Assembly: GCF_022419205.1 (NCBI RefSeq)
Contig: NZ_JAJOZU010000002.1
Span: forward strand, 124,001 to 188,000
Direction: 5' to 3'
Length of the DNA stretch: 64,000 bases
Source: Thermomonas alba
GTDB taxonomy: Bacteria; Pseudomonadota; Gammaproteobacteria; Xanthomonadales; Xanthomonadaceae
Part shown: positions 37,929 through 46,625 of the stretch, one piece after another
Layout of the letters: each line of letters starts with the position of its first letter
Position numbering within the stretch: the first letter of the stretch is position 1
Translations under genes and position numbers: made by a program
The notes under the pieces: generated by a model
What the model was told of the DNA's origin: nothing
The model's input: only the letters and a program-made list of their open reading frames with translations
Database searches by the model: none

Positions 37929-40090
37929 TGCTTCTTCGGCGCGTAGATCGGTTCCAGCGCGCGGAAGCGGCGGCCGTATTCGTCGGTCAGGTTGCGCGCC
38001 TCCAGCGGATTGCGCACCACCGTCGGGGTGATCAGCACCACCAGCTCGTCGCGGGTCTTCTGGCTGCCCTGCTGGCCGAACAGGCTGCCCACGATCGGAA
38101 TCCGGCTCAGCCCCGGCACCCCGGTGGAACTGCGGTTGCTGCCATCGCTGATCAGGCCGGCCAGCACGATGGTCTCGCCGCTGGGCGCCACCGCGGTAGT
38201 GGTGACCTTGCTGGTGTCGATCCGCACGTTGCCGTTGGCATCCGCGGTGCCGGTGGGCTTGCTCACCTCCTGCACGATGTCGAGGAACACCATGCCGTCG
38301 CGGGTGATGCGCGGGCGCACCTTGAGGATGATGCCGGTGTCCAGATACTGCACCTGGCTGTAGGTGCCGTTGCTGCCGCCGGCCGGGTTGAAGCTGACCG
38401 AGGCCACCGGGATGCGCTGGCCGACGTTGAGCACGGCCTCCTTGTTGTTCTGGGTGAACACGCTCGGCGAGGACAGCGTGCGCACGTCGGTGACGTTGTC
38501 CAGCGCCTGGATGATGGCCGCCGCGCTGCTGCCGAGGAAGGTCCAGCTGAGCAGGTTGCCGCCGCCATTCGCCAGCGGGCCGAGGCTTCCGCTGTAGCTG
38601 CCGTAGCTGTGGCGGCCGGTCGGATACGGCAGGCCCTGGCCGGTCAGCGCATTGTCGAAGTACCAGCTCACGCCATACTGCAGCGCGCCCTTGAGCGCCA
38701 CGCTGATGACCTGCGCCTCGATCTGCACCTGCATCGGCATCACGTCCAGGCGCTCGATCACTTCCTTGATCGACTTCCACTGCGCCGGGCTGGCGCGTAC
38801 CAGCAGCGAGTTGGTGTCCTCCACTGCCGACACCCCGACCTCGGCGCCACCAACCTTGAGCGTCACCCGGCCGTTGCCGGCGCGCGCCTGCGGCAGCGGC
38901 GCCCCTTGCCCAAGGCCGCCGGCGGAGGCGGAATCACCGCGGGGTTCGGGCGCGTCGCGCAGATCGGCCGCCTGCACACCCGGCATCAGCGCGGTGGCCT
39001 CGTCGCGCCCGCCGCCACTGCCGCCGAACACTTCGGCCAGGCGGTCGGCCAGATCGCGCGCCTTGATGTATTTCAGCTCATACGAGAACAGCTGGTTGTC
39101 GCCGCTGCCGCCCTCGATGCGGTCGATCCACTGGCGGATCTCGTCGAGATAGCTGGCCTGCGGGGTGATCACCATCACCGCATTGGTGGACTCCAGCGGC
39201 ATGAAGCGGAACATCCCCGCCACCGGGGTCTTGCCCTGTTCGCCGAAGATGCGCTCCAGGTCCTGCACCACGTCCACCGCGCGCCCGCTCTGCAGCGGAA
39301 ACACGCCGACCGACATGCTGGCCATCCAGTCCACGTCGAACACCTGGATGGTGCGCAGGTAGTTCTCCAGCTCGGCGCGGCTGCCGGCGATCGTGATCAG
39401 GTTGCGCGCGCCGTCCACGCTGACGATCGCGCCCGGGCGCGCGTACGGCTTGAGGATCTTCTCCATCTCGCCGGCGGCGATGTAACGCAGCGGCACCACC
39501 CGCGATTCGAAGCCGCGTGCCAGCGCGGGCGGAGCCGTACGCGGCACTACTCCGCTTTGCAGCGCCTGGTCGGCCGGCACGATGTTGTAGCGACCGTCGC
39601 TGTACACCATGCGCGCGCCGTTCTGCGCCAGCACCTGCTCCAGCAGCGCCAGCGCGCCGGCCGCGCCCACCGGCTTCTGGGTCGCCAGCGTCACCGTGCC
39701 CTGCACGCCCGGCGCGATGCTGTAGCTCTGGCCGAGCATGTCGCCCAGGATCGCCTTCACCACCGCCTGCAGCGATTCGCCCTCGAAGTTGAAGCTGGCC
39801 TGGCCGCTGCTGGCGATGGTCGGCGGTGGCGCGCTGGCCGCGGCGCGGTTGATGACCTCGCCGCTGCCGCGCCGGATCACCGGCTGCGGGCCGCTGTTGC
39901 CGAGCTCCTGCAGCACCTCGCTGCGCAGATCCTGCGCGGGCGCGGCTGGCACCTGCGCGGCGCGATGCAGCTGCGGCTGCGGGACGCTGGCACAGGCCGC
40001 CAGCAGCCCGGCCGCCAGGGCCAGCAGGAATGCGCGCGTGGAAGGAAACGACGGCTTGTGGTTCATGGGCAGAGGGTCTTCGTTCGTCAT
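37925..40090 (-). CDS. gspD: Type II secretion outer-membrane secretin GspD/XpsD
   Basis: A 721-residue lipoprotein secretin (signal ends LLAACAS). It has an N0 domain (ASFNFEGESLQAVVKAILG), N1-N3 domains with ESTNAVMVITPQASYLDEI and a Gly/Ser-rich loop near residue 380, then the secretin core: LSSPSVFTQNNKEAVLNVGQ, GIILKVRPRITRDG, APSGETIVLAGLISD and PIVGSLFGQQGSQKTRDEL. It forms the outer-membrane channel. In the xps order it comes last, after gspN. I use the ATG at 40090 that overlaps the gspN stop; an ATG at 40066 is also possible, as neither has a clear ribosome binding site. Confidence 0.95.
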   Translation of the reverse strand: MTNEDPLPMNHKPSFPSTRAFLLALAAGLLAACASVPQPQLHRAAQVPAAPAQDLRSEVLQELGNSGPQPVIRRGSGEVINRAAASAPPPTIASSGQASFNFEGESLQAVVKAILGDMLGQSYSIAPGVQGTVTLATQKPVGAAGALALLEQVLAQNGARMVYSDGRYNIVPADQALQSGVVPRTAPPALARGFESRVVPLRYIAAGEMEKILKPYARPGAIVSVDGARNLITIAGSRAELENYLRTIQVFDVDWMASMSVGVFPLQSGRAVDVVQDLERIFGEQGKTPVAGMFRFMPLESTNAVMVITPQASYLDEIRQWIDRIEGGSGDNQLFSYELKYIKARDLADRLAEVFGGSGGGRDEATALMPGVQAADLRDAPEPRGDSASAGGLGQGAPLPQARAGNGRVTLKVGGAEVGVSAVEDTNSLLVRASPAQWKSIKEVIERLDVMPMQVQIEAQVISVALKGALQYGVSWYFDNALTGQGLPYPTGRHSYGSYSGSLGPLANGGGNLLSWTFLGSSAAAIIQALDNVTDVRTLSSPSVFTQNNKEAVLNVGQRIPVASVSFNPAGGSNGTYSQVQYLDTGIILKVRPRITRDGMVFLDIVQEVSKPTGTADANGNVRIDTSKVTTTAVAPSGETIVLAGLISDGSNRSSTGVPGLSRIPIVGSLFGQQGSQKTRDELVVLITPTVVRNPLEARNLTDEYGRRFRALEPIYAPKKQ

Positions 40091-40809
40091 TTGCCGGGGC
40101 CGGACAGCGGCCGGGCGGAGCCGGCGTCGGCATCGGCCGGAGGGGATTGCTGCTGCAGCTGCGCGCGGCGGGCCTCGATCCGCCGACGCAGATCGTCCAG
40201 ACGCTGCTGGTCGGCGGGCGCGTCGGCCCCGTCAGAGACCGGCGCCACCGAAGGCTCCGGCTTGTCGACGCCGGGCGGCGGCGCAGGCGCGCCGAACACC
40301 CGCAGCTCCAGCGTCACCTGCCCGCCGGGGCCATCGAACACTGCGCGTCGCGGCTGCAGCTCGACCAGCCGCCAGCCGGCCGCGCCCTCCGGCGCGGCGC
40401 CTTCGCGCACGCGCAGGGAGGCCCCGCCATTGCCCGGCTGCAATATCGCCAGACGCGCCTGCGGGCTGATCAGCACGCCGGTCAGCACATAGTCGAACGC
40501 ACTGCCGCCAACGCCAGCGTCGGGGTCGACCGCATTCGCGATGAAGGCGCGCGGCCGCCGGTCCTCGGTGAACAGCGGGCGGGCCGCCGCCTCCGCATAT
40601 TGCGCAAGGGGACCGATGCGGTCCGGTGCAGGCGCGACCGGCGGCGGCAACGGCCCCGGCGGCTGCGCGGCGGGCGCCTGCAGACGCCCGCCCATCCCGA
40701 GCGCCGCGCCCAGCCACAGCAGCAGCGCCCAGGCGCAGGCCGCGGCCAGCAGCCAGGTGCCGACACCGGCGCGGCGGAAGCGCTGCAGCAAGCCCTGCTC
40801 AAGCGCCAT
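40087..40809 (-). CDS. gspN: Type II secretion protein N (XpsN/GspN, GspC-like)
   Basis: A 240-residue bitopic inner-membrane protein: TM segment TWLLAAACAWALLLWLGAAL near residues 18-37, a Pro-rich linker, a beta-rich periplasmic domain (YVLTGVLISPQARLAILQ, WRLVELQPRRAVFDGPG) and a charged C-terminal coiled coil (LDDLRRRIEARRAQLQQQ). The periplasmic domain resembles the HR domain of GspC, absent from this cluster, and XpsN of Xanthomonas links the XpsL-XpsM platform to the XpsD secretin. The start lies inside the end of gspM. Confidence 0.88.
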   Translation of the reverse strand: MALEQGLLQRFRRAGVGTWLLAAACAWALLLWLGAALGMGGRLQAPAAQPPGPLPPPVAPAPDRIGPLAQYAEAAARPLFTEDRRPRAFIANAVDPDAGVGGSAFDYVLTGVLISPQARLAILQPGNGGASLRVREGAAPEGAAGWRLVELQPRRAVFDGPGGQVTLELRVFGAPAPPPGVDKPEPSVAPVSDGADAPADQQRLDDLRRRIEARRAQLQQQSPPADADAGSARPLSGPGK

Positions 40810-41431
40810 GGCGCCCTCCCGCCTGCGGCCGCAGGTAGCCGGACAGGTTGAAGCTCACATCCAGCCCGCCTTCCTGCGGCTGGTTGCTGCCGGGCACTGC
40901 GAAGTAGCGCTGCGCGGTGATGCTGAGCGCATCCACGAACAGATAGGGCCGCGCCGATTCCAGCGCGTGCAGCACCGCCAGAGTCTCGGCGTTGCCGCAG
41001 CGCAGCCGCACCTGCACGGTCACCCGCCGGTAGCGCCCGGGCTGGCTGGCATCGTCCAGCGGCGTGCGGTTGACCAGTGCGCAGCCGCGCCCGCCGGGAC
41101 TGGCCTGGGCGACCACCGTTTCCAGCTGCTGCACCAGCGCCGCGGTCGCCAGTTCCGCGGTCGGCTCCAGCAGGAACTCCGGCTGGCCGCCGCCGCGCGC
41201 GTCCAGCGCCGCCAGCCGCTGTTCCACCTGGGCACGCTGCTGCAGCAGGCCGCGCAGGCGGGCATCGCGCGCTTGCAGATCAGCGATGCGCGCGTTCACC
41301 GCCTGCAGCGGGGTGCCCAGCAGCGGCCACAGCAGCGCCAACACGAGCACCAGCAGACCCAGCAGCAGCGCCAGCGCCAGCCAGCGGTCGCGCTGCGTCG
41401 GCGTCAGGTGCCTACCCGGCACGGCGCTCAT
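40799..41431 (-). CDS. gspM: Type II secretion inner-membrane protein M
   Basis: A 210-residue bitopic protein: short cytoplasmic start, TM segment WLALALLLGLLVLVLALLWP, a coiled coil (AVNARIADLQARDARLRGLL) and a ferredoxin-like periplasmic domain. It partners GspL in the inner-membrane platform. The ATG at 41431 overlaps the gspL stop (ATGA), and its own 3' end overlaps gspN by 11 bp. Sequence conservation in this family is low; position and topology carry the assignment. Confidence 0.88.
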   Translation of the reverse strand: MSAVPGRHLTPTQRDRWLALALLLGLLVLVLALLWPLLGTPLQAVNARIADLQARDARLRGLLQQRAQVEQRLAALDARGGGQPEFLLEPTAELATAALVQQLETVVAQASPGGRGCALVNRTPLDDASQPGRYRRVTVQVRLRCGNAETLAVLHALESARPYLFVDALSITAQRYFAVPGSNQPQEGGLDVSFNLSGYLRPQAGGRHGA

Positions 41432-42561
41432 GGCGCGCCTCCCGCCGGAGTGGCCGGCGCGCCATTCGGCGGCGCCTGCCGCCGCAGCTGCGCGACCAGG
41501 GTGAAGCGATCCATGCGCGTGCGCGAATCCTGCTGCAGCGCGCCGCTGAGCGCCGGCGCGCTCCACTGCGGCGCGCCCTCCAGCTTGCCGACCAGCGCCG
41601 CGGCCTGGTTGGACAGGCCGATCAGGGTGAGCTGGTCGCCGTCGATCGCGAGTTTCTCGAGGTAAGTGCCGTCCGGCAGCCGCTGCGCCAGCGCATCCAT
41701 CACCTCCACCGCAGAGGGACGGCCGTTGCGCTGGGCGCGCAGCCAGGCGCCGCCTTCCACCGCATCCAGCAGGCGCTGGCGCTGCGCGGCCACCACCTGC
41801 GCCTGCGCCGCGCGGCGGGCGACCTCGGCCTGCAGGCGGGCGGCCGCGGCACGGCGGTTGTCCAGCACCTGCGCGAGCCCCAGCAGCAGCGCCAGCAGGG
41901 CCACTGCGGTCAGCGCCAGATTCCACGACCGCCAGCGATCGCGCGGCATCTGCCGCTGCGCGGGCGGCAGCAGGTTCACGCCCAGCGGCGCGCCGCCCGC
42001 GTCCACCAGATCCAGCCCGGCCAGACCGACCGCAGCAGCCCCGAGCTGCGCCAGCGCCGCCTGGTAGTCGCGGCGCGGCAGCACCACCAGCTCCACCTGC
42101 AGGCGGCCATCCTCCTGCACCTGCAGCAGGCGGCCGTCATGCAGGGCCTCGCCGGCAGCGAACGGGGTCTGGCGCTCGATCTCGAACGCCAACACGTCGC
42201 GCAGGCGTTCGCGCGCCGCCGCCGGCAGTAACAACGGACGGCGCAGACCGCGTCGCGCCGGCAGCAGCAGCCAGCGCGGCCACTCGGCCACGTCCTCGCG
42301 CAACAGGCGCGCCAGCGGATCCACCTCGCCTTCCAGCGGCAGCGGCAGCACCGCCAGCTCGCGCAGGGTGCCGGCGCTGGCCGCCTGCACCCGCAGCCGA
42401 TCGTCCTCCACCTGCAGCAGCAGGCGATTCCCTCCGGCCAGGGCCTGGCGCAGGCGCGGCGGCAGCCAAGCCATCAGGCCCGCCCGCCACCATGCGAGGA
42501 AGCCACGCCAGCCGTGCACGGATCGCGCCCATGCTGATATCCGCGCCGCCTGCGCGCTCAC
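41428..42561 (-). CDS. gspL: Type II secretion inner-membrane platform protein L
   Basis: A 377-residue protein with an actin-like cytoplasmic domain (LLLQVEDDRLRVQAA to VLAFEIERQTPFAAGEAL), a TM segment near residue 215 (LALTAVALLALLLGLAQVL) and a periplasmic PilN-like domain. Its cytoplasmic part binds the ATPase GspE and its periplasmic part GspM. The GTG at 42561 overlaps the gspK stop (GTGA); no other start gives a full N-terminus. Confidence 0.9.
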   Translation of the reverse strand: MSAQAARISAWARSVHGWRGFLAWWRAGLMAWLPPRLRQALAGGNRLLLQVEDDRLRVQAASAGTLRELAVLPLPLEGEVDPLARLLREDVAEWPRWLLLPARRGLRRPLLLPAAARERLRDVLAFEIERQTPFAAGEALHDGRLLQVQEDGRLQVELVVLPRRDYQAALAQLGAAAVGLAGLDLVDAGGAPLGVNLLPPAQRQMPRDRWRSWNLALTAVALLALLLGLAQVLDNRRAAAARLQAEVARRAAQAQVVAAQRQRLLDAVEGGAWLRAQRNGRPSAVEVMDALAQRLPDGTYLEKLAIDGDQLTLIGLSNQAAALVGKLEGAPQWSAPALSGALQQDSRTRMDRFTLVAQLRRQAPPNGAPATPAGGAP

Positions 42562-43388
42562 GGCATCGCTCCTTCCGCCTGCCAGCGCAGCGGCGTGTAC
42601 GTCGAACCCGGCAAACCACTTCCCCCCAAGCGAATGACCACGTCCAGCCCAGCGCTGCGTCCATCCGCGAGCCGGGCCCGGCTGTCGATACTATACGTGC
42701 CGCTGCCGGGCAGCGGCGGCGCATCCGGCGCCTGCGGCTCCGGCCGTGGCGGCAGCCCCAGCGCACGCCGCACCAGCGGATCGGCAAAGCGTGCGTCCGG
42801 CGTCCCCTGCCCGGAATACACGGTGAGATGCGGGGCGGCGCGCGCATACAGCGCCGGCGTCATGCCCAGCACCTGCTGCAGCTCGGACAGGTCCTCGAAC
42901 GGCGCATCCTTGGCCCCCCAGGCCAGCCCGGCGGCGGCGTAATCGGCATCCTCGGCGCCACCCATCGGCTGGGTCAGGCTGTCGGGGTCGCGGAAATCCA
43001 CCACCGCGCCGGCCAGGCGCGCGGCCGCCTGCGGCGCCTCGCCGAGGGCGATGAAGAAATCCCGCAGCAGTTCTGGCGAGGCGGCGTTGAGGTCGATCCT
43101 GGCGGCTTCATCGCGCACCCGCACCTGCACCTGCGCGCCGGCGAAATCGAAGCGCTGCACGCGACCATCCACCGGCCAGCGCCGCGCCGGGTCGGGGTCG
43201 AGCAGGCGATACACCGCGTACTCGATCCCGGCACGCGCCGCCTCGCGCGCGGCGAGCTGGCGCGCCACGCCATTGCCCTGCAGCGACTCGATCCGCGCGC
43301 TCAGGGCGTAGCCGGCCACCAGCGTGCCGAGCAGCAGCACGATCCACAGCACCAGCAGCAGCGCCGCGCCTGTGTGCGTCCGCCTCAT
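42558..43388 (-). CDS. gspK: Type II secretion minor pseudopilin GspK
   Basis: A 276-residue minor pseudopilin with the prepilin-like start GAALLLVLWIVLLLGTLVAG and the large helical insert typical of GspK (ARIDLNAASPELLRDFFIAL, FEDLSELQQVLGMTPALY). It caps the pseudopilus tip with GspI and GspJ. The ATG at 43388 overlaps the gspJ stop. Confidence 0.92.
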   Translation of the reverse strand: MRRTHTGAALLLVLWIVLLLGTLVAGYALSARIESLQGNGVARQLAAREAARAGIEYAVYRLLDPDPARRWPVDGRVQRFDFAGAQVQVRVRDEAARIDLNAASPELLRDFFIALGEAPQAAARLAGAVVDFRDPDSLTQPMGGAEDADYAAAGLAWGAKDAPFEDLSELQQVLGMTPALYARAAPHLTVYSGQGTPDARFADPLVRRALGLPPRPEPQAPDAPPLPGSGTYSIDSRARLADGRSAGLDVVIRLGGSGLPGSTYTPLRWQAEGAMP

Positions 43389-44017
43389 GGCGACGCACCT
43401 CCGGCGGCGGCGGCGCTCGCCAGCGGCAGCGCCACCACCAGCTCCGGCCATTCACCGCCGGCATCCGCGATTCGCACCCGCACCTGCAGCGGCAGCGCCT
43501 CCGGGGTCTCCCAGCGCGACTGCCAGGGCGTCCAGCGCCCCTGCGCATCCAGCGTGCGGTAGCCCAGCTCGAACCGCCGCAGCCCCTGCGCCAGCGGCTC
43601 CGGCGCGCGCAGCGGCGGCCCCGCCTCGCCCGCCTGCAGCGGCCGGAACTCCACCATCAACGCCTTGCCGCCGGCCTCCTCGCGCAGCGCCAGCTGGTGC
43701 ACCTGCGGGCCACCGCGGCCGAGATAGGCCGGCATCTCCGCCACGAACCGCAGCGCCTGCGGGCCGCCCTCGAAGCGCAGCGAGCGCCCGCTGCGCGGAT
43801 CCAGCGCGAACACCATCGGCAGCGCGCCGCCGATGCGGCTGCGCAGAAAGCCCAAGACCGCGCGCACGTGCTCGTTGCGCGCGCTCATCAGCTCGCCGCG
43901 GGTCACCGTGGCCGAGGCCGCGCGCAGCACGCCGAAGGCCAGCGCCAGCGCCGCCGCCAGCAGCGTGGTGGCCAGCAGCACCTCCATCAGGGTGAACCCG
44001 CGCGCGGCCCGCCTCAT
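43385..44017 (-). CDS. gspJ: Type II secretion minor pseudopilin GspJ
   Basis: A 210-residue pseudopilin. The prepilin peptidase site is RGFTLMEVLLATTLLAAAL, cleaved after Gly, with Glu at mature position 5 (FTLME). The globular part contains GPQALRFVAEMPAYLGRGG and a long beta region. It helps form the tip complex. Both ends overlap neighbours by four bases. Confidence 0.93.
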   Translation of the reverse strand: MRRAARGFTLMEVLLATTLLAAALALAFGVLRAASATVTRGELMSARNEHVRAVLGFLRSRIGGALPMVFALDPRSGRSLRFEGGPQALRFVAEMPAYLGRGGPQVHQLALREEAGGKALMVEFRPLQAGEAGPPLRAPEPLAQGLRRFELGYRTLDAQGRWTPWQSRWETPEALPLQVRVRIADAGGEWPELVVALPLASAAAAGGASP

Positions 44018-44433
44018 GGCGCACCTCCGTCGTCGCCCGGCAGCGTCAGGCGCAGGCTGTCGATGCGCAGCCGCTGCGCCGGCCCGCCTTCGCCCCAGGC
44101 CACCTCCAGGCGCACCCGCAGCAGCCGCGCGGCGCGCGGATCGGCGTCCTGCGCCGCACGCTGGCGCGGGTCCTGCCAGGGCGTGATCTGCAACTGCCAG
44201 CGGTAGCGGCCGCCCTCGAACTGCCCCTGCGCCTGCTGCGGCTGGCGCGGCAGCAGCGCGCGCTCGGCCAGCAGCGATTGCGCATACAGCGCGGCGGTGC
44301 CGGCATCGCCGCCCTGGCGCAGCTGGCGGCTGGCGCCGGACAGGGCGCCCAGCAGCAGGGTCAGGCCAAGCGCGAGGATGCCGAAGGCGACCAGGAGCTC
44401 GATCAAGGTGAAGCCGGCCGCGGCGCGTTTCAC
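44014..44433 (-). CDS. gspI: Type II secretion minor pseudopilin GspI
   Basis: A 139-residue pseudopilin with the processing site AGFTLIELLVAFGILALGL, Glu at mature position 5, and a small globular domain. It starts with GTG at 44433, overlapping the gspH stop. It is thought to start assembly of the tip complex with GspJ and GspK. Confidence 0.92.
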   Translation of the reverse strand: MKRAAAGFTLIELLVAFGILALGLTLLLGALSGASRQLRQGGDAGTAALYAQSLLAERALLPRQPQQAQGQFEGGRYRWQLQITPWQDPRQRAAQDADPRAARLLRVRLEVAWGEGGPAQRLRIDSLRLTLPGDDGGAP

Positions 44434-44900
44434 GGTGCCTCCCCGATCCGGTGCAGGCGCACCTCGCCGGTCAGCCAGGCCACGTCCACGTCCCAGCCGC
44501 CGCCGGCCGCCGCCAGCCGCAGCTGGCCGCCGGTGGCCGCGCCGTCGGGGAAGAATCGCACGATGCCACGCGCGCGTGCGTCAGGCCCGCTCGAGAACTG
44601 CGCTGCGGACGCACCGTGAAAGCGCAGCTCGCCGACCTCCGGCAGCTGCCCGTGGCGGCCGCGCGGCGCCTGCCAGCGGCGGCTGCGGACATCCAGCACG
44701 AAGTCCTGCGGCTGCCCGCTGCTGATCGCCAGGGCGCGGGTGAAACGCAGCTGCGCCGCCACGTCCTTGGCCGCCGCGCGCAGGCGCATGCCGGGCAGTC
44801 CGCCGCTGAAGGCCGCCATCGCCAGCGCCATCGCCGCGGCGATCAGCACCAGCACCAGCAGCATCTCCAGCAGGGAAAAGCCCGCCGTGCGCGCGCGCAT
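44430..44900 (-). CDS. gspH: Type II secretion minor pseudopilin GspH
   Basis: A 156-residue pseudopilin with the site AGFSLLEMLLVLVLIAAAM and a beta-sandwich domain (LRFTRALAISSGQPQDFVLD, GIVRFFPDGAATGGQLRL) in which the RFFPDGxxxGG pattern is typical of GspH/FimT. The start at 44900 leaves the mature Glu5 in place; longer frame to 45071 is antisense-like sequence. Nineteen bases separate it from gspG. Confidence 0.93.
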   Translation of the reverse strand: MRARTAGFSLLEMLLVLVLIAAAMALAMAAFSGGLPGMRLRAAAKDVAAQLRFTRALAISSGQPQDFVLDVRSRRWQAPRGRHGQLPEVGELRFHGASAAQFSSGPDARARGIVRFFPDGAATGGQLRLAAAGGGWDVDVAWLTGEVRLHRIGEAP

Positions 44901-44919
44901 GCCCGCCCCGCGCCGCTGC

Positions 44920-45354
44920 TTACTCGTACTTGAGGTCGGCGTTGACGCTGTCGCCGCCCGGGCGGCCATCGGCGCCATCGCTGCTGAGTTCGAACGGACG
45001 CCCACCCTCGCCCGGCACCTTGTAGTGCAGCGGATGCATCCAGGCGTCGTTGAGATCACTGGGCTTGGCATACGGACCGAGCCAGCCGGACACCCCGGCC
45101 GGGGCGGTCACCAGCGCATCGAGGGTCGGCGGCAGCTGTCCGGTATCCATTTGATACTGCTGGATCTTTTCGGCCACGGTCTGCAGCTGCGCCTGGGTGA
45201 GCTTGACCTTGGCGCGATCGCCGCCGCCGAGGATGCGCGACGCCGCGAACGCCACGATGCCGCCGATCAGGACCACCACCACGATGATCTCGATCAGCGA
45301 GAAGCCGCGTTGGGCCGATTTCGACAGGGGACGCAAGAAGCGAGGCTGGGTCAT
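44920..45354 (-). CDS. gspG: Type II secretion major pseudopilin GspG
   Basis: A 144-residue major pseudopilin. The site is RGFSLIEIIVVVVLIGGIVA, followed by the family helix YQMDTGQLPPTLDAL and the calcium-loop region FELSSDGADGRPGGDSVNAD. It polymerises into the pseudopilus that pushes substrates through the secretin. I chose the ATG at 45354; the reading frame is open to 45402 but those residues have no family match. Confidence 0.95.
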   Translation of the reverse strand: MTQPRFLRPLSKSAQRGFSLIEIIVVVVLIGGIVAFAASRILGGGDRAKVKLTQAQLQTVAEKIQQYQMDTGQLPPTLDALVTAPAGVSGWLGPYAKPSDLNDAWMHPLHYKVPGEGGRPFELSSDGADGRPGGDSVNADLKYE

Positions 45355-45403
45355 GACAAGGTTCCGCTGGAGATGGGATCCGACCATGGTGCCTGCACGC
45401 ACG

Positions 45404-46621
45404 TCAGGACACCACGTTGGTGAGATCGTAGATCGGCGCGAGCACCGAGAGGATCACCGCGCCCACCACCAGCGCCAGCACCAGCGTCACCGCCGGCACC
45501 AGGGCCGCCAGCAGGCGGTCGATCGCGGCCTGGGTGTCCTGGTCGAAGGTGTCCGCCGCCTTGAGCAGCATGCCATCCAGCGCGCCGGACTCCTCACCGA
45601 CCTGGATCATCTGCACGGCCAGGCGCGGGAAGCGCTTGCCGCGCGCCAGCGCGGCCGCCAGCCCGAGACCGTTCTTCACCGCCTCGGCGGCGGCGTCCAC
45701 GTCCTCGATCAGCAGGCGGTTGGTGAGCACGTTGCGCGCAATCCCCAGCGCCGTCAGCAGCGGCACGCCATTGCGCAGCAGGGTGCCGAGCGTGCGCGTC
45801 AGGCGCGCGGTCTCCAGCTTGGCCAGCAGCGGCCCCAACAGGCGGCGCTGCAGCAGCCAGCCGTCCAGCCGGCGCATGAAGGCCGGGTCGCGGCGCAGGC
45901 GCTCGAACCCGAGCAGGGCCAGCAGCGGCAGCGCCAGCAGCACGAACCACCACGCGCGCACGAACTCGCCGACCGCCAGCACGCTGCGCGAGAACCACGG
46001 CAGCTCGGCATTCAGGCTGGCATACATCGCCGCGAACTGCGGCACCACGTAGGCCAGCAGGAACAGCAGCGACAGCCCGACCATCGCCAGCAGGATGGCT
46101 GGATACACCAGCGCATTGACCACCCGCGTGCGCAGCGCGCGCGAGCGCTCCAGGTAGTCGGCCAGCCGCTGCAGGGTCGGGGCCAGGCTGCCGCCGGCCT
46201 CGCCCGCGCGCACCATGTTCACGTACAGCCGCCCGAACGCGCCGTGCTGGCGCTCCAGCGCCACCGACAGCGGCGCGCCGCCGCGCACGGCCTCGCGCAC
46301 GTCGGCCACGATCCGGCGCGCGGCAGGGTCTTCCGGCAGCTCCATGAGGATGCCCAGCGCGCGATCCAGCGGCTGCCCGGCCGCGAGCAGGGTGGCCAGC
46401 TGCTGGGTGAACTGCACCAGGCGATCGCCGGAAAACGGCGGCGGCCGCAGCAGCGCGCGCAGCGCCGGCAGGCCGGCCTCGCCGGCATCCAGCCGTGCCT
46501 CCATCGGCAGATGCCCCTGCTCTTGCAGCCGCGCGACCACCTCGGCCTCGGCGGACGCCTCCATCCGGCCTTCCAGCAGTTCGCCGCGCGCGTTCAGCGC
46601 CTTGTAGCGGTAGATCGGCAT
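45404..46621 (-). CDS. gspF: Type II secretion inner-membrane protein GspF
   Basis: A 405-residue polytopic protein with three TM helices and two cytoplasmic helical repeats of the GspF domain (FTQQLATLLAAGQPLDRAL, TRTLGTLLRNGVPLLTALG). The start MPIYRYKALNARGE is typical. It links the ATPase to pseudopilin assembly. Four bases separate it from gspE; 49 bp without a gene lie before gspG. Confidence 0.95.
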   Translation of the reverse strand: MPIYRYKALNARGELLEGRMEASAEAEVVARLQEQGHLPMEARLDAGEAGLPALRALLRPPPFSGDRLVQFTQQLATLLAAGQPLDRALGILMELPEDPAARRIVADVREAVRGGAPLSVALERQHGAFGRLYVNMVRAGEAGGSLAPTLQRLADYLERSRALRTRVVNALVYPAILLAMVGLSLLFLLAYVVPQFAAMYASLNAELPWFSRSVLAVGEFVRAWWFVLLALPLLALLGFERLRRDPAFMRRLDGWLLQRRLLGPLLAKLETARLTRTLGTLLRNGVPLLTALGIARNVLTNRLLIEDVDAAAEAVKNGLGLAAALARGKRFPRLAVQMIQVGEESGALDGMLLKAADTFDQDTQAAIDRLLAALVPAVTLVLALVVGAVILSVLAPIYDLTNVVS

Positions 46622-46625
46622 CGGC

